64,000 nucleotides of DNA from an uncultured Methanomassiliicoccales archaeon (GCA_959597175.1 CAUFXM010000007.1:46570-110569), one strand, 5' to 3'. Shown: positions 8,248-17,492, counted from the stretch's first letter. Numbers and translations: made by a program. Notes: generated by a model from the letters alone, not told the origin.

Positions 8248-9183
8248 ATGGCACTCCTGACCCTAATATGCCCAGGCTGCGAGAAGAGCACCATCATCGA
8301 CGATGACGATGACATGTCGTACTGCATGCACTGCGGCACGCGCTTCGACAGCGAAGCGGTACGCGACGCCGAATCCGTGGATCCGGTGATCAGCGCAGCC
8401 CTCCAGATGTCAGGCGTCCTGGGGGAGTCCTTCGAGCTCAGGGACTACTCCGGAGAGCCGTGGTACCCCGAGGTGGAGGAGGTCTGCCGCATGCTGGCGG
8501 ACGGCGATCCGGACGGCGCCGCCGACAAGCTCGCACAGCTGATCGACGGCAATCCGGATGCGGCAGGCGACATCGAGGCCTGCACCAGGGATGCCCTGGC
8601 CGGATGGGTCGTCGACTGCATCTCGGAGGGGGACCCGTATCCGGGCGGTATCGCCGAGGTCGCCAGGATCATCGAGGAGTACGGGGAGGAGTCCGGGCCC
8701 AACATCTTCGTGGCGTCCATGTTCTATGCTCTCGCACAGACCCCTGAGCTCATGAGGGATGTCGGCGACGCGGGGGTCATCGCCGAGACGCTGTTCAGCC
8801 TTCTGATGGAGTATCCGGAGGTGGAGCCGGACATCAGGGAGCAGCTGGAGCTCTGCACGGACTTCATGCATGTGAGCGGCCTCCTGATCGATGCGGCGGA
8901 CTCCATGAGCGGAGACGAGGAGGAGATGGAGGATGTGAGGCAGTGGGTATACGCCCTGCAGGACTTCGTCAGGATCTTCGGCGACGCCATCTATGATGCC
9001 ACAGAGGTCGGGGACGAGATGCTGGACCAGCTCACAGAGGTATGGACCGAGCAGGACATCGGTACGATAGGTGCAAACGTCAGGGATATCGCGGAGAGGT
9101 ACCTGGACGGCGACATCGACGCGGACGGGACCAAGGCCGAGATCAAAGGGTTCCTGGACGACTACCTGTCCATCAAGGGCTGA
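8248..9183 (+). CDS. Zinc-ribbon protein of unknown function
   Basis: A 311-residue acidic, mainly helical protein I do not recognise. The N-terminus carries one CPGC...CMHC zinc ribbon (residues about 8-31) separated by a run of five aspartates. The rest has no membrane helix and no catalytic motif I can name. It is divergent from the zinc-ribbon membrane gene; an AGTAATATAGG promoter-like element is near 8216-8226. The DRG-type GTPase gene starts 53 bases downstream on the same strand. Confidence 0.65.
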   Translation: MALLTLICPGCEKSTIIDDDDDMSYCMHCGTRFDSEAVRDAESVDPVISAALQMSGVLGESFELRDYSGEPWYPEVEEVCRMLADGDPDGAADKLAQLIDGNPDAAGDIEACTRDALAGWVVDCISEGDPYPGGIAEVARIIEEYGEESGPNIFVASMFYALAQTPELMRDVGDAGVIAETLFSLLMEYPEVEPDIREQLELCTDFMHVSGLLIDAADSMSGDEEEMEDVRQWVYALQDFVRIFGDAIYDATEVGDEMLDQLTEVWTEQDIGTIGANVRDIAERYLDGDIDADGTKAEIKGFLDDYLSIKG

Positions 9184-9236
9184 CCGGGGATTAACCCTTA
9201 ATACTGGTGGGGCTTGGAGAGGGCCGGTGCATTCCC

Positions 9237-10337
9237 ATGGCGACCATCGAGGAGCAGATAAAGGAATTGGAGGAGCAGATCTCCAAGACCAAGTACAACA
9301 AGGCCACCGAGGGTCATATTGGGAAGCTGAAGGCGAAGATCGCCAAGCTGACCCAGGAGGAGGAGAAGAGACGTGCCTCCAAGGGTCCCACAAAGGGCTT
9401 CTACGTCAAGAAGGCGGGCAACGCGACGGTGGCTCTCGTCGGATTCCCGTCCGTGGGTAAATCGACCCTCCTCAACCAGCTCACAGGCGCGAAATCGGAG
9501 GTCGGAGCGTACCATTTCACAACTCTGGATGTGGTCCCCGGGGTGATGGAGTACAACCATGCCAAGATCCAGATCCTCGACATGCCCGGTCTCATCAAGG
9601 ACGCGTCCCGCGGCAAGGGTCGCGGAAGGGAGGTCATCGCGGCCGCAAGGTCCGCAGACGTCATCCTGCTGGTGGTGGACATCTTCAACCCCAACATGAA
9701 CGTGCTCTTCAAGGAGCTCTACAACGCCGGCATACGTCTTAACCAGAAGAAGCCGGACGTGGTCATCACCCATTCGGACCATGGGGGCATCCTCGTGAAG
9801 CCGACCCTGAAGCTCACGAAGATCGATGTCGAGACCATCAAGGACATGACGTCCGCCTACGGCCACGTCAATGCCACGGTCGTCGTCCGCGAGGACATCG
9901 ACGTGGAGCAGATGCTGGATGTTCTCGCCGGGAACAGGGTATACATCAAGGCGATCATGGCCATCAACAAGGTCGATCTGGCGAAGCCCGGACAGCTGGA
10001 GGCCGTGATGGAGATGCACAAGCAGTACCGCTGCGTGCCCATCTCCGCCGCCACCGGCTACGGCATCGACGATCTCAAGCAGGGGCTTTACGACACCATA
10101 GACATGATCAGGATCTATCTCAAGCCCCAGGGCCAGGAGGCCGACATGGACATCCCTCTGATCGTCAAGCGCGGGAACACAGTCGGGGATGTGTGCGAGC
10201 TGATCCACAGGGACTTCAAGAACAACTTCCGCTACGCGATGATATGGGGGACCAGCGCCAAGTTCCCTGGGCAGACCGTCGGGATGGACCATGTGGTCAA
10301 CGATCAGGACATCGTGTGCATAATAGTCAAGAGATGA
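9237..10337 (+). CDS. DRG/Rbg-type translation-associated GTPase
   Basis: A 366-residue GTPase of the DRG branch of the OBG family. A coiled N-terminus (IEEQIKELEEQISKTKYN) precedes G1 GFPSVGKS (about residue 67), G3 DMPGL, a DRG-type insert, G4 NKVD and G5 SAATGYG. A C-terminal TGS domain (about residues 290-366) ends in NDQDIVCIIVKR. The family acts on ribosomes, but the substrate event is not settled. The ATG at 9237 is preferred because MATIEEQIKELEEQI matches the family's usual N-terminus; an upstream in-frame ATG at 9207 adds ten poorly conserved residues. Confidence 0.92.
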   Translation: MATIEEQIKELEEQISKTKYNKATEGHIGKLKAKIAKLTQEEEKRRASKGPTKGFYVKKAGNATVALVGFPSVGKSTLLNQLTGAKSEVGAYHFTTLDVVPGVMEYNHAKIQILDMPGLIKDASRGKGRGREVIAAARSADVILLVVDIFNPNMNVLFKELYNAGIRLNQKKPDVVITHSDHGGILVKPTLKLTKIDVETIKDMTSAYGHVNATVVVREDIDVEQMLDVLAGNRVYIKAIMAINKVDLAKPGQLEAVMEMHKQYRCVPISAATGYGIDDLKQGLYDTIDMIRIYLKPQGQEADMDIPLIVKRGNTVGDVCELIHRDFKNNFRYAMIWGTSAKFPGQTVGMDHVVNDQDIVCIIVKR

Positions 10338-10424
10338 GCTCACTGTCTGTGTTCGGACATCCAAAGTTTCACGCGTCCATTGCTTGACAATACTGTTATC
10401 AACCCCTCGCCCTTCCCTTCATCC

Positions 10425-11345
10425 ATGGCTAAGAGAGACTTGATTTCCGTTTCCGACATGCAGGACAAGTGGCCCGAGATGGTCGATCTCGCCATCAGGC
10501 TCAAGGCCGAACGCGGTCACCACGGCGATCCCCTGAAGGGTAAGACCCTCGCCATGATCTTCGAGAAGCCCAGCACCCGCACCAGGATATCCTTCGATGT
10601 GGCGATCACCGAGCTCGGGGGTCATGCGCTGTACATCGACGAGTCCAAGATGCAGATGGGTGTCCACAGCGAGACAGTAGAGGACACCGCCCGTGTCATG
10701 AGCAGGTTCGTACACGGAATCATGTACCGCGCCTTCGACTACAAGATGATGGACAAGTTCGGGGAGTACGCCACAGTCCCAGTCATCAGCGGACTGGACA
10801 ACCTCGAGCATCCCTGCCAGGCACTGGCGGACATGGTCACCATCAAGGAGAAGCTCGGAGGGTTCCGCGGCAAGAAGCTGGTGTACCTGGGTGACGGCAA
10901 CAACGTGTGCAACTCCCTGCTTTACGCCTGCGCCATCATGGGGATCGACATGGTGGCCTGCTGCCCCGCCGTCAGGATGCCCAACGCCGAGATCATGTGG
11001 AAGGCATCCAAGATCGCGGAGTCGAACGGCTCACAGATCATCGCCTCCCACGATCCCCAGGAGGCCTGCGTGGACGCCGATGTCCTGTACACCGACACCT
11101 GGATCTCCATGGGCGACAAGACCCCCGAGGAGGAGGCCATCAAGCTGTTCCAGGCCTACCAGATCAACGACGACCTCCTCAAGATCGCCAAGCCCACATG
11201 CATCGTGATGCACTGCCTCCCCGCCCACAGGGGCCAGGAGATCACCAACGAGGTCATGGAGGGCCCGCACAGCGTGGTCTTCGACCAGGCCGAGAACCGT
11301 CTGCACGCGCAGAAGGCCGTGCTGTACACCCTGATGAAGGATTGA
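10425..11345 (+). CDS. argF: Ornithine carbamoyltransferase
   Basis: A 306-residue transcarbamoylase that makes citrulline from ornithine and carbamoyl phosphate in arginine synthesis. The carbamoyl-phosphate motif EKPSTRTRISFD is near residue 46. DNLEHPCQALAD (HPxQ) is near 124. The ornithine-binding DTWISMGD and the HCLPAHRGQE motif follow near 220-265. Length is normal. Start at 10425 gives MAKRDLISVSDM; the upstream in-frame ATG at 10380 adds an unrelated proline/serine tail. A GC-rich hairpin at 11370-11402 follows. Confidence 0.95.
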   Translation: MAKRDLISVSDMQDKWPEMVDLAIRLKAERGHHGDPLKGKTLAMIFEKPSTRTRISFDVAITELGGHALYIDESKMQMGVHSETVEDTARVMSRFVHGIMYRAFDYKMMDKFGEYATVPVISGLDNLEHPCQALADMVTIKEKLGGFRGKKLVYLGDGNNVCNSLLYACAIMGIDMVACCPAVRMPNAEIMWKASKIAESNGSQIIASHDPQEACVDADVLYTDTWISMGDKTPEEEAIKLFQAYQINDDLLKIAKPTCIVMHCLPAHRGQEITNEVMEGPHSVVFDQAENRLHAQKAVLYTLMKD

Positions 11346-11369
11346 ATAAGATTTACGGCTGAAGGCCGG

Positions 11370-11402
11370 GCCGGCGTCCCCCCTCCATTATAGGGCGCCG
11401 GC
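11370..11402. terminator. GC-rich hairpin between argF and the MFS gene
   Basis: GCCGGCG-T-CCC (11370-11380) pairs with GGGCGCCGGC (11393-11402), leaving one bulged T and a 12-base loop. It sits in the 64-base gap between convergent genes and could terminate either. Confidence 0.5.
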
Positions 11403-11409
11403 GCAACCC

Positions 11410-12600
11410 TCATACGGTCCCGACGGCCCCGGACGGGGTTCCTCTAGGGGCCGCGAGCATCCGCCGTCTCACCACGATCGCCACCACAGCCAGCGCCAGG
11501 AAGGCCAGCGCGCAGGGGATCAGGTCCTGCAGGTTCGTCTGGTCCGCCACCAGCATCATCCCGCACACAGACGTCCCCACGGTGACGCCCATGTTGCTCA
11601 GGCTCAGGTACAGCCCGTTGGAGAACTCCTTGGCCTCCATCGCCACGGACACCACGAAATGCTGCTGGAGGTTGTTGACGATCCCGTTGGCCAGCCCCCA
11701 GACCAGGATGATGAGCATCATAGGGACGATCATGTTCCCGACCGAGAACAGCAGTACGTACACGATCCCCATGATGAGCGGGCACAGCAGGGACAGCCTG
11801 TAGGCGTGGCCGTCCAGCTGCCTTCCGGCCACCAGGTTCCCCACGATGCTCATGGCGCCGAAAGCTAGGAGGACCGCGCTGAGGTAGGCGGTCGGTACGC
11901 CGGTGATGATCTCCAGGAACTCGGAGATGTAGCTGTAGACGCCGTACGTCCCGGCGGTGAGCAGCATCGTGCACGCCAGGGACATCCAGAGTACAGGTTT
12001 CCTCAGTATGCGGACCTGGCTCCTGTAGTCCACGTGCCCGGTCGGCCTCATGGGAGGCATCACGGCAAGGAGGGCGACCAGCGCCACGGCGTCGATCGCC
12101 GCCATGAAGAGCATCCCGACGTCGAACCCGAACGCCTCCACGACGAGGGTGGTCACCGGCACCCCGAGGATCATCCCCGCCGAGAAGCCGGTGATGATCA
12201 TCGACACGTTGCGGGTCACCCTGCCGGGTTCGGACACGTCCGCGGCCACCGACAGCGCGAACGAGCAGAACAGCGGGTGGGTGGCGGCCATGCAGACGCG
12301 GGCGGCAAGGAACGTAGCGAAATCCGGCGCCAGCATCGCGGATACGTTCCCGGCGGTGAACACCGTCAGCGTCAGCGCCATGACCTTCTTGCGGTCGTAT
12401 CTCGAAGCAAGCATCGGCGCCACCAGCGCGGAGACCATGATCGTCATCGCGAAGGCGCTCACGGCGAGCCCCGCCTCCGAGGTCGTGAGTCCGAAGCGGT
12501 CGGCGATCTCCGGGAGGATCCCTATGGAGCTCATCTCGGTGTTCAGTATCCCGAACGCGCCCAGCATCAGAACCGGTATCAGCAGTCTGCCCCTGTCCAT
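11410..12600 (-). CDS. MFS transporter (drug/sugar exporter type)
   Basis: A 396-residue major facilitator protein with twelve predicted membrane helices. The N-terminal helix has NTEMSSIGILPEIADRFG, typical of the AraJ/YdhP-like DHA1 exporters, and the loop between helices 2 and 3 has ASRYDRKKVM. Substrate is unknown. It is divergent from the aldo/keto reductase gene and shares a palindrome-rich promoter region (12601-12743) with it. The LysR-type regulator two genes away may control both. It resembles the second MFS gene at 59777-60970 in motif layout. Confidence 0.85.
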   Translation of the reverse strand: MDRGRLLIPVLMLGAFGILNTEMSSIGILPEIADRFGLTTSEAGLAVSAFAMTIMVSALVAPMLASRYDRKKVMALTLTVFTAGNVSAMLAPDFATFLAARVCMAATHPLFCSFALSVAADVSEPGRVTRNVSMIITGFSAGMILGVPVTTLVVEAFGFDVGMLFMAAIDAVALVALLAVMPPMRPTGHVDYRSQVRILRKPVLWMSLACTMLLTAGTYGVYSYISEFLEIITGVPTAYLSAVLLAFGAMSIVGNLVAGRQLDGHAYRLSLLCPLIMGIVYVLLFSVGNMIVPMMLIILVWGLANGIVNNLQQHFVVSVAMEAKEFSNGLYLSLSNMGVTVGTSVCGMMLVADQTNLQDLIPCALAFLALAVVAIVVRRRMLAAPRGTPSGAVGTV

Positions 12601-12614
12601 CGTATCACTCCGTT

Positions 12615-12688
12615 ATTCTGAAATTCGATTTCATATGTATGATATTCAGAATTTCGATGACATATATAAGATATTCCCAACAGGAATA
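12615..12688. promoter_or_regulatory. Palindromic divergent promoter region (MFS / aldo-keto reductase)
   Basis: Inverted arms ATTCTGAA (12615-12622) and TTCAGAAT (12645-12652) are spaced 22 bases apart. A second palindrome, TATTCC (12672-12677) with GGAATA (12683-12688), follows, with an AT-rich TATA-like stretch CATATATAAG at 12661-12670 between them. The region is much more AT-rich than the flanking genes. The positions suit regulator binding in a divergent promoter. Assignment to the LysR-type protein encoded at 13559 is inference. Confidence 0.5.
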
Positions 12689-12743
12689 GTTATAATCAGA
12701 TATCCGATATGACGATAACATAGCGGTGTCCGGAGGCGGATGG

Positions 12744-13568
12744 ATGGAGTACGTGGAGCTCAACAACGGCGTGATGATGCCCATGGTCGGTTTCGGGACA
12801 TGGGACCTGAGGGGAGAATCGGGTAGAAGGGCGATCCTCGACGCCCTCGATTCCGGGTACCGCCTGATCGACACCGCCCGTATGTACGGGAACGAGGGCA
12901 TCGTGGGGGAGGCGATCCGCGAGAGCAGTGTCCCCAGAGACCAGGTGTTCGTGACCACCAAGATATACCAGCCGTGCATCACCCGCCGGAAGGCGGCCGA
13001 GGCCATCGACGACTCCCTGAGGAGGATGGGGCTCGATTACATCGATATGGTCCTGGTCCACGAGCCGTATCCCACGTCGTCGGAGATGTTCGGGGCCATC
13101 GTGGACGCGGTGGAAGAGGGGAAGGTCAGAGCCGCCGGAGTGTCAAACTTCGACGAGGATCTGTGCCGCAGGGTCTCGGAATGCGGAACGGTCCCGGCGG
13201 TGAACCAGGTGGAGTCCCACGTATACTTCCCCCAGCTCTCCCTGAGGGATCTGATGATGGGGATGGGGACGGTCATGCAGTCATGGGGGCCGTTCACCGA
13301 GGGCCGTATGGACATATTCAACGACCCGGTTCTCAAGGGGATAGCGGAGGGCTGCGGAAGGACCGTGGCCCAGGTGGCGCTTAGGTACCTGGTCCAGAAC
13401 GGGATCCCGGTGATACCCAAGTCCTCCCGGAGGGAGAGGATGGAGGAGAACCTAGGGGTCCTGGATTTCGAGCTTTCCGCCTCGGACATGAAGGAGATTT
13501 CGAAGCTGGACGGGGGCAGGTCCCTGTTCGGATGGTACCGATGCGAGGATGTGACGACATGGATGTGA
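12744..13568 (+). CDS. Aldo/keto reductase
   Basis: A 274-residue NADPH-dependent reductase of the AKR superfamily. The catalytic tetrad is visible: Asp and Tyr in IDTARMYGNE, Lys in VTTKIYQP and His in VLVHEPYP. The nucleotide-binding end block IPVIPKSSRRERMEENL is present. Length is normal. GGAGG at 12732-12736 lies seven bases before the ATG at 12744, so that start is preferred over the GTG at 12726. Its stop codon overlaps the start of the LysR-type gene (13559-13568), so the two are co-transcribed. Substrate is probably a small aldehyde or ketone. Confidence 0.9.
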   Translation: MEYVELNNGVMMPMVGFGTWDLRGESGRRAILDALDSGYRLIDTARMYGNEGIVGEAIRESSVPRDQVFVTTKIYQPCITRRKAAEAIDDSLRRMGLDYIDMVLVHEPYPTSSEMFGAIVDAVEEGKVRAAGVSNFDEDLCRRVSECGTVPAVNQVESHVYFPQLSLRDLMMGMGTVMQSWGPFTEGRMDIFNDPVLKGIAEGCGRTVAQVALRYLVQNGIPVIPKSSRRERMEENLGVLDFELSASDMKEISKLDGGRSLFGWYRCEDVTTWM

Positions 13569-14452
13569 AGATACTGCGCAACTTCCTGGAGGTCGCGGCC
13601 ACCGGCAGCGTGACTAAGGCGGCCTCCAACCTGGGGATATCCCAGCCCACCCTGTCCAAGCAGATCAAGGATCTGGAGGCGGAGCTGGGGTGCAAGCTGT
13701 TCGTGAGGAGCAGCTACAGCGTGAGGCTCACCGAGGAGGGCATGGTGCTCCGCAGGCGCGCCGAGGACATCGTCGGCATGGTGGACACCGCCGTGGAGGA
13801 GATACGCTCCATGGACGGGGGGTCCGGAGGGGACATCCGCGTGGGATGCGCCGAATCCTAGGGGATAAGGCATCTGGCAAGGTGCTTCGGGGAGCTGCGG
13901 GAGCAGAACCCGGGGATGCGCCTGCATCTGTACAGCGGGAACACGGAGGACCTTTCCGCCCGTCTGGAGGGAGGGTTCCTGGACTTCGCCGTCCTCGCCC
14001 AGGAGGCCGACCTGGACAGGTACGAGGCGATACGCTTCCCGTGCACGGACAGATGGGGGATCGTGATGAAGGACGATTCACCGCTCGCCTCCAAGAAGTC
14101 GGTGACCCTCGACGACCTGGAGGGGCTGCCGCTGATCTGCTCCCGCCAGGGTGTGGAGGCGGACCTGCCGGCCTGGCTGAGGGAGCGCGTGGATCATGTC
14201 GGGGTGGTGGCCACCTTCAACCTCGCGTACAACGGAGGCGTCATGGTACGGGAGGGGCTTGGGTACATGCTGGTCTTCGACGGGCTGGTGTCCACTCTTC
14301 CGGGCAGCGGCCTGTGCTTCAGGCCCATCAGCCCTGTGGTGGAGACCCCGCTGTACGTTGTCTGGAAGAGGGGCAGGACACCCTCGCCCGCGGCGTCCAT
14401 GCTTCTGGACATGATGAGGGAGGAGTTCGGTTCCGGCGACCGAGGGGATTGA
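13559..14452 (+). CDS. LysR-type transcriptional regulator with in-frame TAG at codon 101 (candidate pyrrolysine)
   Basis: Read through one amber codon, the frame encodes a 297-residue LysR regulator of normal length. The N-terminal winged helix is FLEVAATGSVTKAASNLGIS followed by QPTLSKQIKDLEAELG. The C-terminal substrate-binding domain includes MRLHLYSGNTEDLSARLEGG and the later GVVATFNLAYNGGVMVREGLG. The TAG is at 13859-13861, exactly between CAES and GIRHLARCF, and both flanks are well conserved. No frameshift or other stop is present, and codon use stays regular after it. In pyrrolysine-encoding archaea TAG can be read as Pyl; no gene called in this window ends in TAG, which supports that background. 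The alternative is a fresh nonsense mutation, for instance from a TAC/TAT Tyr codon. It overlaps the aldo/keto reductase gene by 10 bases. Confidence 0.7.
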
Positions 14453-14656
14453 TCGCGGGTTGCGGGATGCCTGGACAAAGATGATCCCCGTCAGATCCGA
14501 CCATCGACGACTGCGAAGAGGTTTTCGTCACATCCATCCAGGGTCCTGATGACCTTGACCATGGCTCTGTCCGCAGGTGAATGCAACAACAGTTTAATCG
14601 CTCCGGACCGTTCCGAGCATCCAAGGTTCCTCCGGGAACAAAGAAAGGCGTTCACC

Positions 14657-16009
14657 ATGGAGCAGACCACACTCTTCGACCGTCCAGACAGGGAGGGAGC
14701 GGCTTCGGGCGCGAGGCCGGCAAACGAGCCGCTGGCGTCCCGCATGCGTCCGGAGACGCTGGAGGATTTCGTGGGGCAGGAGCACCTGCTCGGGGAGGGG
14801 AAGCTGCTCAGGGCCCTCATAGAGGGCGACAGCATAACGTCGATGGTCCTCTGGGGTCCCCCGGGGGTGGGGAAGACCACGCTCGCCAGGATCATCGCCC
14901 GCCGCACCAGCATGAGGTTCGTGATCTTCTCGGCGGTGACCTCCGGAATCGGGGAGTTACGCGAGGTCATGAGGGCGGCGGAGGAGTGCCGCAGGAGGGG
15001 CGTCCGCACCATACTCTTCGTGGACGAGATCCATCGCTTCAACAAGGCCCAGCAGGATGCCTTCCTACCGTACGTGGAGAAGGGCTCCATCATCCTCATC
15101 GGGGCCACGACCGAGAACCCGTCCTTCGAGCTCAACGGCGCTCTGCTGTCCCGGCTCAGGGTGTTCGTGCTGAATCCCCTCAGCGCGGACGAGCTGGTGA
15201 GGGTCCTCACGAGGGCGCTGGAGACGGACCGCGTCCTGAGGGAGGTCCGCATAGATGTCTCCGACGAGACTCTGCACATCATCGCCGACTACTCCAAGGG
15301 GGATGCCAGGGCCGCCCTGAACATGCTGGAGACCGCAGTGTCCAGCGGGGACGTGGTGGACTGGGGAATCCGCATCGACGAGAACGTTCTGAGGAGGGTG
15401 CTGGACAGGAAGTCCCTCATCTACGACAAGAGCGGGGAGGAGCACTTCCAGGTCATATCCGCGTTGCACGAGTCCATGCGCAACAGCGATGTGAACGCTG
15501 CCCTGTTCTGGCTCGCCAGGATGCTGGAGGCCGGGGAGGACCCAGTGTGGGTGGCCAGGAGGATAGCCGTGTCCGCGGCCACGGACGTGGGGCTGGCCGA
15601 CACCAACGCCCTCTCCGTGGCCATGGACGCACTCCAGGCCGCCAGGGTGATAGGCATGCCGGAGTGCGCCGTCTTCCTGGCCGAGGCCGTGGTCTACATC
15701 TGCCTCGCCCCCAGGTCCAACAGCGTCCAACGCGCCTACATCATGGCGAAGCGGGACGCCCGCGTCCACGACTGCGAGCACATCCCCATGGCGATCCGCG
15801 CTGCCTATACCAGACTGCAGGAGCAGCTTGACTACGGTGGTGGATACGTCAACCCCCATATGACGGAGGACAAGCTCGCCGACATGCAGTGCATGCCGGA
15901 CGCCCTGGTCGGGAGGGAGTACTACTTCCCCACGGACCTGGGGGACGAGGGCAGACTCGGTGCGCGTTACGCGGAAATAAAGCAGTGGAAGATGGAGCAC
16001 AGGTCCTGA
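14657..16009 (+). CDS. rarA: Replication-associated recombination ATPase RarA (MgsA/WHIP type)
   Basis: A 450-residue AAA+ ATPase of the clamp-loader branch. The N-terminal EPLASRMRPETLEDFVGQEHLLG is diagnostic of RarA. Walker A is WGPPGVGKTT, Walker B is FVDEIHRFNKAQQDAFLP, sensor 1 is GATTENPSFELNGALLSR and sensor 2 is SKGDARAALNML. The C-terminal tetramerisation domain contains KSLIYDKSGEEHF and the end PTDLGDEG. The protein works at stalled replication forks. The ATG at 14657 gives MEQTTLFDRP, the usual short N-terminus; an upstream in-frame ATG at 14549 would add 36 unlike residues. The preceding 14453-14656 contains no gene. Confidence 0.93.
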   Translation: MEQTTLFDRPDREGAASGARPANEPLASRMRPETLEDFVGQEHLLGEGKLLRALIEGDSITSMVLWGPPGVGKTTLARIIARRTSMRFVIFSAVTSGIGELREVMRAAEECRRRGVRTILFVDEIHRFNKAQQDAFLPYVEKGSIILIGATTENPSFELNGALLSRLRVFVLNPLSADELVRVLTRALETDRVLREVRIDVSDETLHIIADYSKGDARAALNMLETAVSSGDVVDWGIRIDENVLRRVLDRKSLIYDKSGEEHFQVISALHESMRNSDVNAALFWLARMLEAGEDPVWVARRIAVSAATDVGLADTNALSVAMDALQAARVIGMPECAVFLAEAVVYICLAPRSNSVQRAYIMAKRDARVHDCEHIPMAIRAAYTRLQEQLDYGGGYVNPHMTEDKLADMQCMPDALVGREYYFPTDLGDEGRLGARYAEIKQWKMEHRS

Positions 16010-16317
16010 ACCCGCTGTAGCATCCGGCATCGTCACCGCAGCCGGAACGTACTGGAACCGGTTCCATGCCCATGCCGATGACTGGGGCGACGGAATTTGC
16101 CGGTTCTCTAGGACGACGTCCCCGGGGCGTCTCCTGGACGCATAATCCCACATTCCCTTGTGCGAACCATGTTCTTGGTTATGCCTTCGATTTCCTGACT
16201 GCACTTATGCATATGCTGTGCGCAGGAGGATGAATCCAGGAACAGATTCGGTGGAAAACAAGGGAAGGGGAATCCCCCCGGAGGGGGTAAGGGGTTTCGC
16301 GATTGGGATTATCCCGC
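16010..16317. other. Intergenic region between rarA and the MtaA/MtbA gene
   Basis: No gene is visible on either strand. It contains one perfect 14-base palindrome (TGGAACCGGTTCCA, 16053-16066) and a short hairpin at 16274-16287. Both flanking genes converge here. Confidence 0.6.
16274..16287 (-). terminator. Short hairpin after the MtaA/MtbA gene
   Basis: CCCCC/GGGGG arms with a three- to four-base loop lie about 30 bases beyond the stop codon of the minus-strand methyltransferase gene. No strong T-run follows, so the call is weak. Confidence 0.35.
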
Positions 16318-17355
16318 TTATGCCAGGCTCTTGATGGCCTTGACGAGGGCTTCCATGTTGGCGTCGGGGGTAGCGACGGCGATTCCGCATCCGGAGGAGA
16401 TGACGTTGAATCCAGCGGCGGCGGACCTCTTGGCGGCGACCTCGACCTCCTCAGGGGTTCCCTGGAACAGGGGCCTGACGGATCCGACGTTTCCGACCAG
16501 GACGGTCTTTCCGCCGATCTTCTCGCATGCCTTCTCGGGCTCGACCTTCTCCTCGATGGAGATTCCGGTGACGCCAGTGGCGGCCATCTGGTCCAGGATG
16601 GGGTAGGTGTCTCCGCAGATGTGGAGAACGGTGTACTTGCCCTCCTTGGGCTTCAGGGCGGTCTTGACGTGCTTTCCAGCGGCCATCTCGAACATGTCGG
16701 GAGCGAGCATGTCGGTGGATCCGGAAGGCTCGGAGCACTGGACGACATCCGCACCGGCGTCCATCAGGGCGTGGGTGTAAGCGGTGACGATGGGGTTGAC
16801 AGCCTCGACCCACTTGTCGACCTCCTCGGGGCACATCATCATTCCGAAGACCAGGTTCTCGGTGTTGACGAGGTTTCCGGTCAGGGTGAAGGGACCGGTG
16901 TTACCGGCGACGATGGCGTAGTTCTCGCCGTGGGACTTGGCCAGGAGCTCCATGGCCTTGATGGCCTCGGCGGGCCTGCCGCCCTGGATGAACTCCTCGG
17001 GGGACATCAGGTTGGCGGGGTCGTCGTACTCGCTCATCATGGGGTCGAACTTGAAGGGGTGGGCCTTGATCATGGGGGCGGCGTCCTTCTTCTCGACCTG
17101 GACGGTGGCTCCGAGCCTCTCGGACTCAGCGGTCAGGCAGAAGGGGGCCCTCACGCACTCGAATCCGAAGACATCGGCCTGGGCGGCACCCAGCTTGGCC
17201 ATGAGCTCAGCGTTCTTGTGGGCCTCGGGCCAGGCGGCTCCGACCTTCTCCATCTGTCCGAGGGTGGCGGACTGGGTGAAGATGGCCACGGGGGGCCTGT
17301 CCAGGGATTCCTGTTTCATCGCTGCGAGTACTCTGTCTCTAGGAGTCATTGTCAT
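16318..17355 (-). CDS. Methylcobamide:coenzyme M methyltransferase (MtaA/MtbA family)
   Basis: A 345-residue zinc-dependent methyltransferase of the uroporphyrinogen decarboxylase fold. It moves the methyl group from a methylated corrinoid protein to coenzyme M, the substrate of Mcr. The TIM-barrel start has TPRDRVLAAMKQESLDRPPV and WPEAHKNAELMAKL. Zinc ligands are His and Cys of VLHICGD and Cys of ISSGCGIA. MtaA (methanol) and MtbA (methylamines) cannot be separated by eye. An AAGGAG sequence at 17365-17370 and a TATA-like ATTAAATAAGG near 17393-17404 support the ATG at 17355. It is a single gene; no substrate-specific methyltransferase or corrinoid protein gene is in the window. Confidence 0.88.
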   Translation of the reverse strand: MTMTPRDRVLAAMKQESLDRPPVAIFTQSATLGQMEKVGAAWPEAHKNAELMAKLGAAQADVFGFECVRAPFCLTAESERLGATVQVEKKDAAPMIKAHPFKFDPMMSEYDDPANLMSPEEFIQGGRPAEAIKAMELLAKSHGENYAIVAGNTGPFTLTGNLVNTENLVFGMMMCPEEVDKWVEAVNPIVTAYTHALMDAGADVVQCSEPSGSTDMLAPDMFEMAAGKHVKTALKPKEGKYTVLHICGDTYPILDQMAATGVTGISIEEKVEPEKACEKIGGKTVLVGNVGSVRPLFQGTPEEVEVAAKRSAAAGFNVISSGCGIAVATPDANMEALVKAIKSLA

Positions 17356-17492
17356 TTTGATTATCTCCTTGAGTGTTGGCAACGCCTTCACCTTATTTAA
17401 TATTACTATGATTGTTCTGCGCATGGGCTTCTAGTCGCGTGCGCGCGTGCGTAATAATGGTCAGGATTTCTGGACCGTCTCCGAGGGGGCTT

